This document shows, in pieces, positions 5,834-6,082 of a stretch of 6,082 nucleotides of DNA (position 1 is the stretch's first letter; every line of letters begins with the position of its first letter). This DNA comes from Dwaynesavagella gallinarum. GTDB lineage: Bacteria > Bacillota > Clostridia > Clostridiales > Clostridiaceae. The notes under the pieces were generated by a model. The model was not told where the DNA came from. It did no database searches and worked only from the letters and a program-made list of their open reading frames with translations. A program made the position numbers and the translations under genes. The stretch covers positions 1 to 6,082 of the forward strand of contig DWVN01000007.1 of NCBI GenBank assembly GCA_019120235.1. Reading direction: 5' to 3'.

Positions 5834-6082
5834 GTGAGAATACATGAATTTGAAACCTTGATTAATAAGGTAAGATTTAAGATTAATAGAAATGCTCAAA
5901 ATTACATAGAGTTTATGAAGGTTATAGGGAATAATCATAAACATAATTTCTATAATCAACTTAGTATTTATGAAGTGAGAAGAAATGCAACTGCTTGTTG
6001 TGAGTATGATTTATGGAATGATAGATTCCATAGAAAAGTTATAAAAGGAGAAAAAGGAATTCCATCTTTGAAGAGAGAAAAT
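5834..6082 (+). CDS. N-terminus of the large ArdC-like/SNF2 helicase-methylase protein of conjugative elements, truncated by the window
   Basis: Eighty-three codons are seen and the frame is open at the right edge. The pattern INRNAQNYIEFMKVIG (17-32), then HNFYNQLSIYE (37-47), then NATACCEYDLWNDRFHR (51-67), then VIKGEKGI (69-76) matches the ArdC-like N-terminal module. In Tn1549-like elements this module begins a very large protein with helicase (SNF2) and N6-DNA-methylase regions, usually written there as F..QLLIYAQ.P.ATAC...W...M.R.V.RG.KGI. In that setting it is thought to process or protect element DNA during transfer. The position directly after the methyltransferase agrees. The downstream domains are outside the window, so a shorter ArdC-like antirestriction or YodL-type protein is still possible. 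Confidence 0.7.
   Translation, partial: MRIHEFETLINKVRFKINRNAQNYIEFMKVIGNNHKHNFYNQLSIYEVRRNATACCEYDLWNDRFHRKVIKGEKGIPSLKREN

Larger units (their letters stand above)
1..6082. mobile_element. Internal segment of a Tn1549/CTn-type integrative and conjugative element
   Basis: Four co-directional genes in tight succession match the backbone of Tn1549-like conjugative elements of Clostridia: a DUF4366/CD1107-type tail, a topB-type topoisomerase, a C5 cytosine methyltransferase and the N-terminus of the ArdC-like/SNF2 helicase protein. The order agrees with what I know of these elements; the individual families are read from motifs in the sequence. No integrase, relaxase, attachment site or transfer origin lies in the window, so neither end of the element is seen. 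The NTPase at 210-3122 is the only gene that does not belong to the usual backbone and appears to be cargo. Confidence 0.8.

Noticed and set aside
5502..5959. Two open frames on the minus strand (5502-5762 and 5759-5959)
   Set aside because: They lie opposite well-supported + strand coding sequence with intact motifs, show only low-complexity hydrophobic sequence typical of AT-rich DNA, and have no supporting ribosome binding site or homology that I can see.
1..6082. CRISPR array, tRNA, rRNA, transposase or transfer origin
   Set aside because: No regularly spaced repeats, tRNA-like or rRNA-like sequence, transposase motifs or relaxase gene were seen; nearly all of the window is accounted for by coding sequence.

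Overview
The window is very AT-rich with short intergenic gaps and all genes on the + strand. Together with strong AAGGAG-type ribosome binding sites and the protein families present, this points to a low-GC Gram-positive anaerobe (Clostridia or a related Bacillota lineage). This is an inference from composition and gene content; no chromosomal marker gene is present. Gene order matches the replication and transfer module of a Tn1549/CTn-type integrative and conjugative element (ICE): end of a CD1107-family (DUF4366) membrane protein, a type IA topoisomerase (topB), a C5 cytosine DNA methyltransferase, and the start of the large ArdC-like/SNF2 helicase-methylase protein. From memory of these elements, this is their usual order.

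Layout: 3-131 holds the acidic C-terminal tail of the DUF4366 protein. 132-209 is a short gap with a weak candidate promoter and a good ribosome binding site. 210-3122 encodes a 970-residue YobI-like P-loop NTPase with Walker A, Walker B and two membrane segments, which is not part of the usual ICE backbone. It closes with a strong intrinsic terminator (3121-3158) that begins inside its stop codon. Its base composition is visibly poorer in G+C than the backbone genes, so it looks like a cargo gene dropped between DUF4366 and topB, plausibly a defence or conflict gene.

topB follows at once (3175-4877) but is split into two reading frames at 3843-3849. The break lies exactly on T TTT TTA, a textbook -1 slippery heptamer in the right phase, with an SD-like AGGA 11 bases upstream and a TGA right after. 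The second frame also has a GTG whose bases overlap that TGA. It is therefore either programmed -1 frameshifting, a split gene with coupled re-initiation, or a one-base indel in a T run. The rejoined protein (567 residues) lacks the usual C-terminal zinc-ribbon region. The methyltransferase (4861-5805) overlaps the topB end by 17 bases and contains all catalytic motifs; a terminator-like hairpin with a T7 tract lies inside its coding sequence. The last gene starts at GTG 5834 and runs off the window.

How the genes may work together: the topoisomerase and the helicase-like protein would process element DNA during replication and transfer, and the methyltransferase would protect the incoming DNA from host restriction. 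The NTPase would be a passenger that defends the host or the element. The main open questions are how topB is expressed across its frame break, and how the topB operon is transcribed when a strong terminator precedes it with no room for a promoter.
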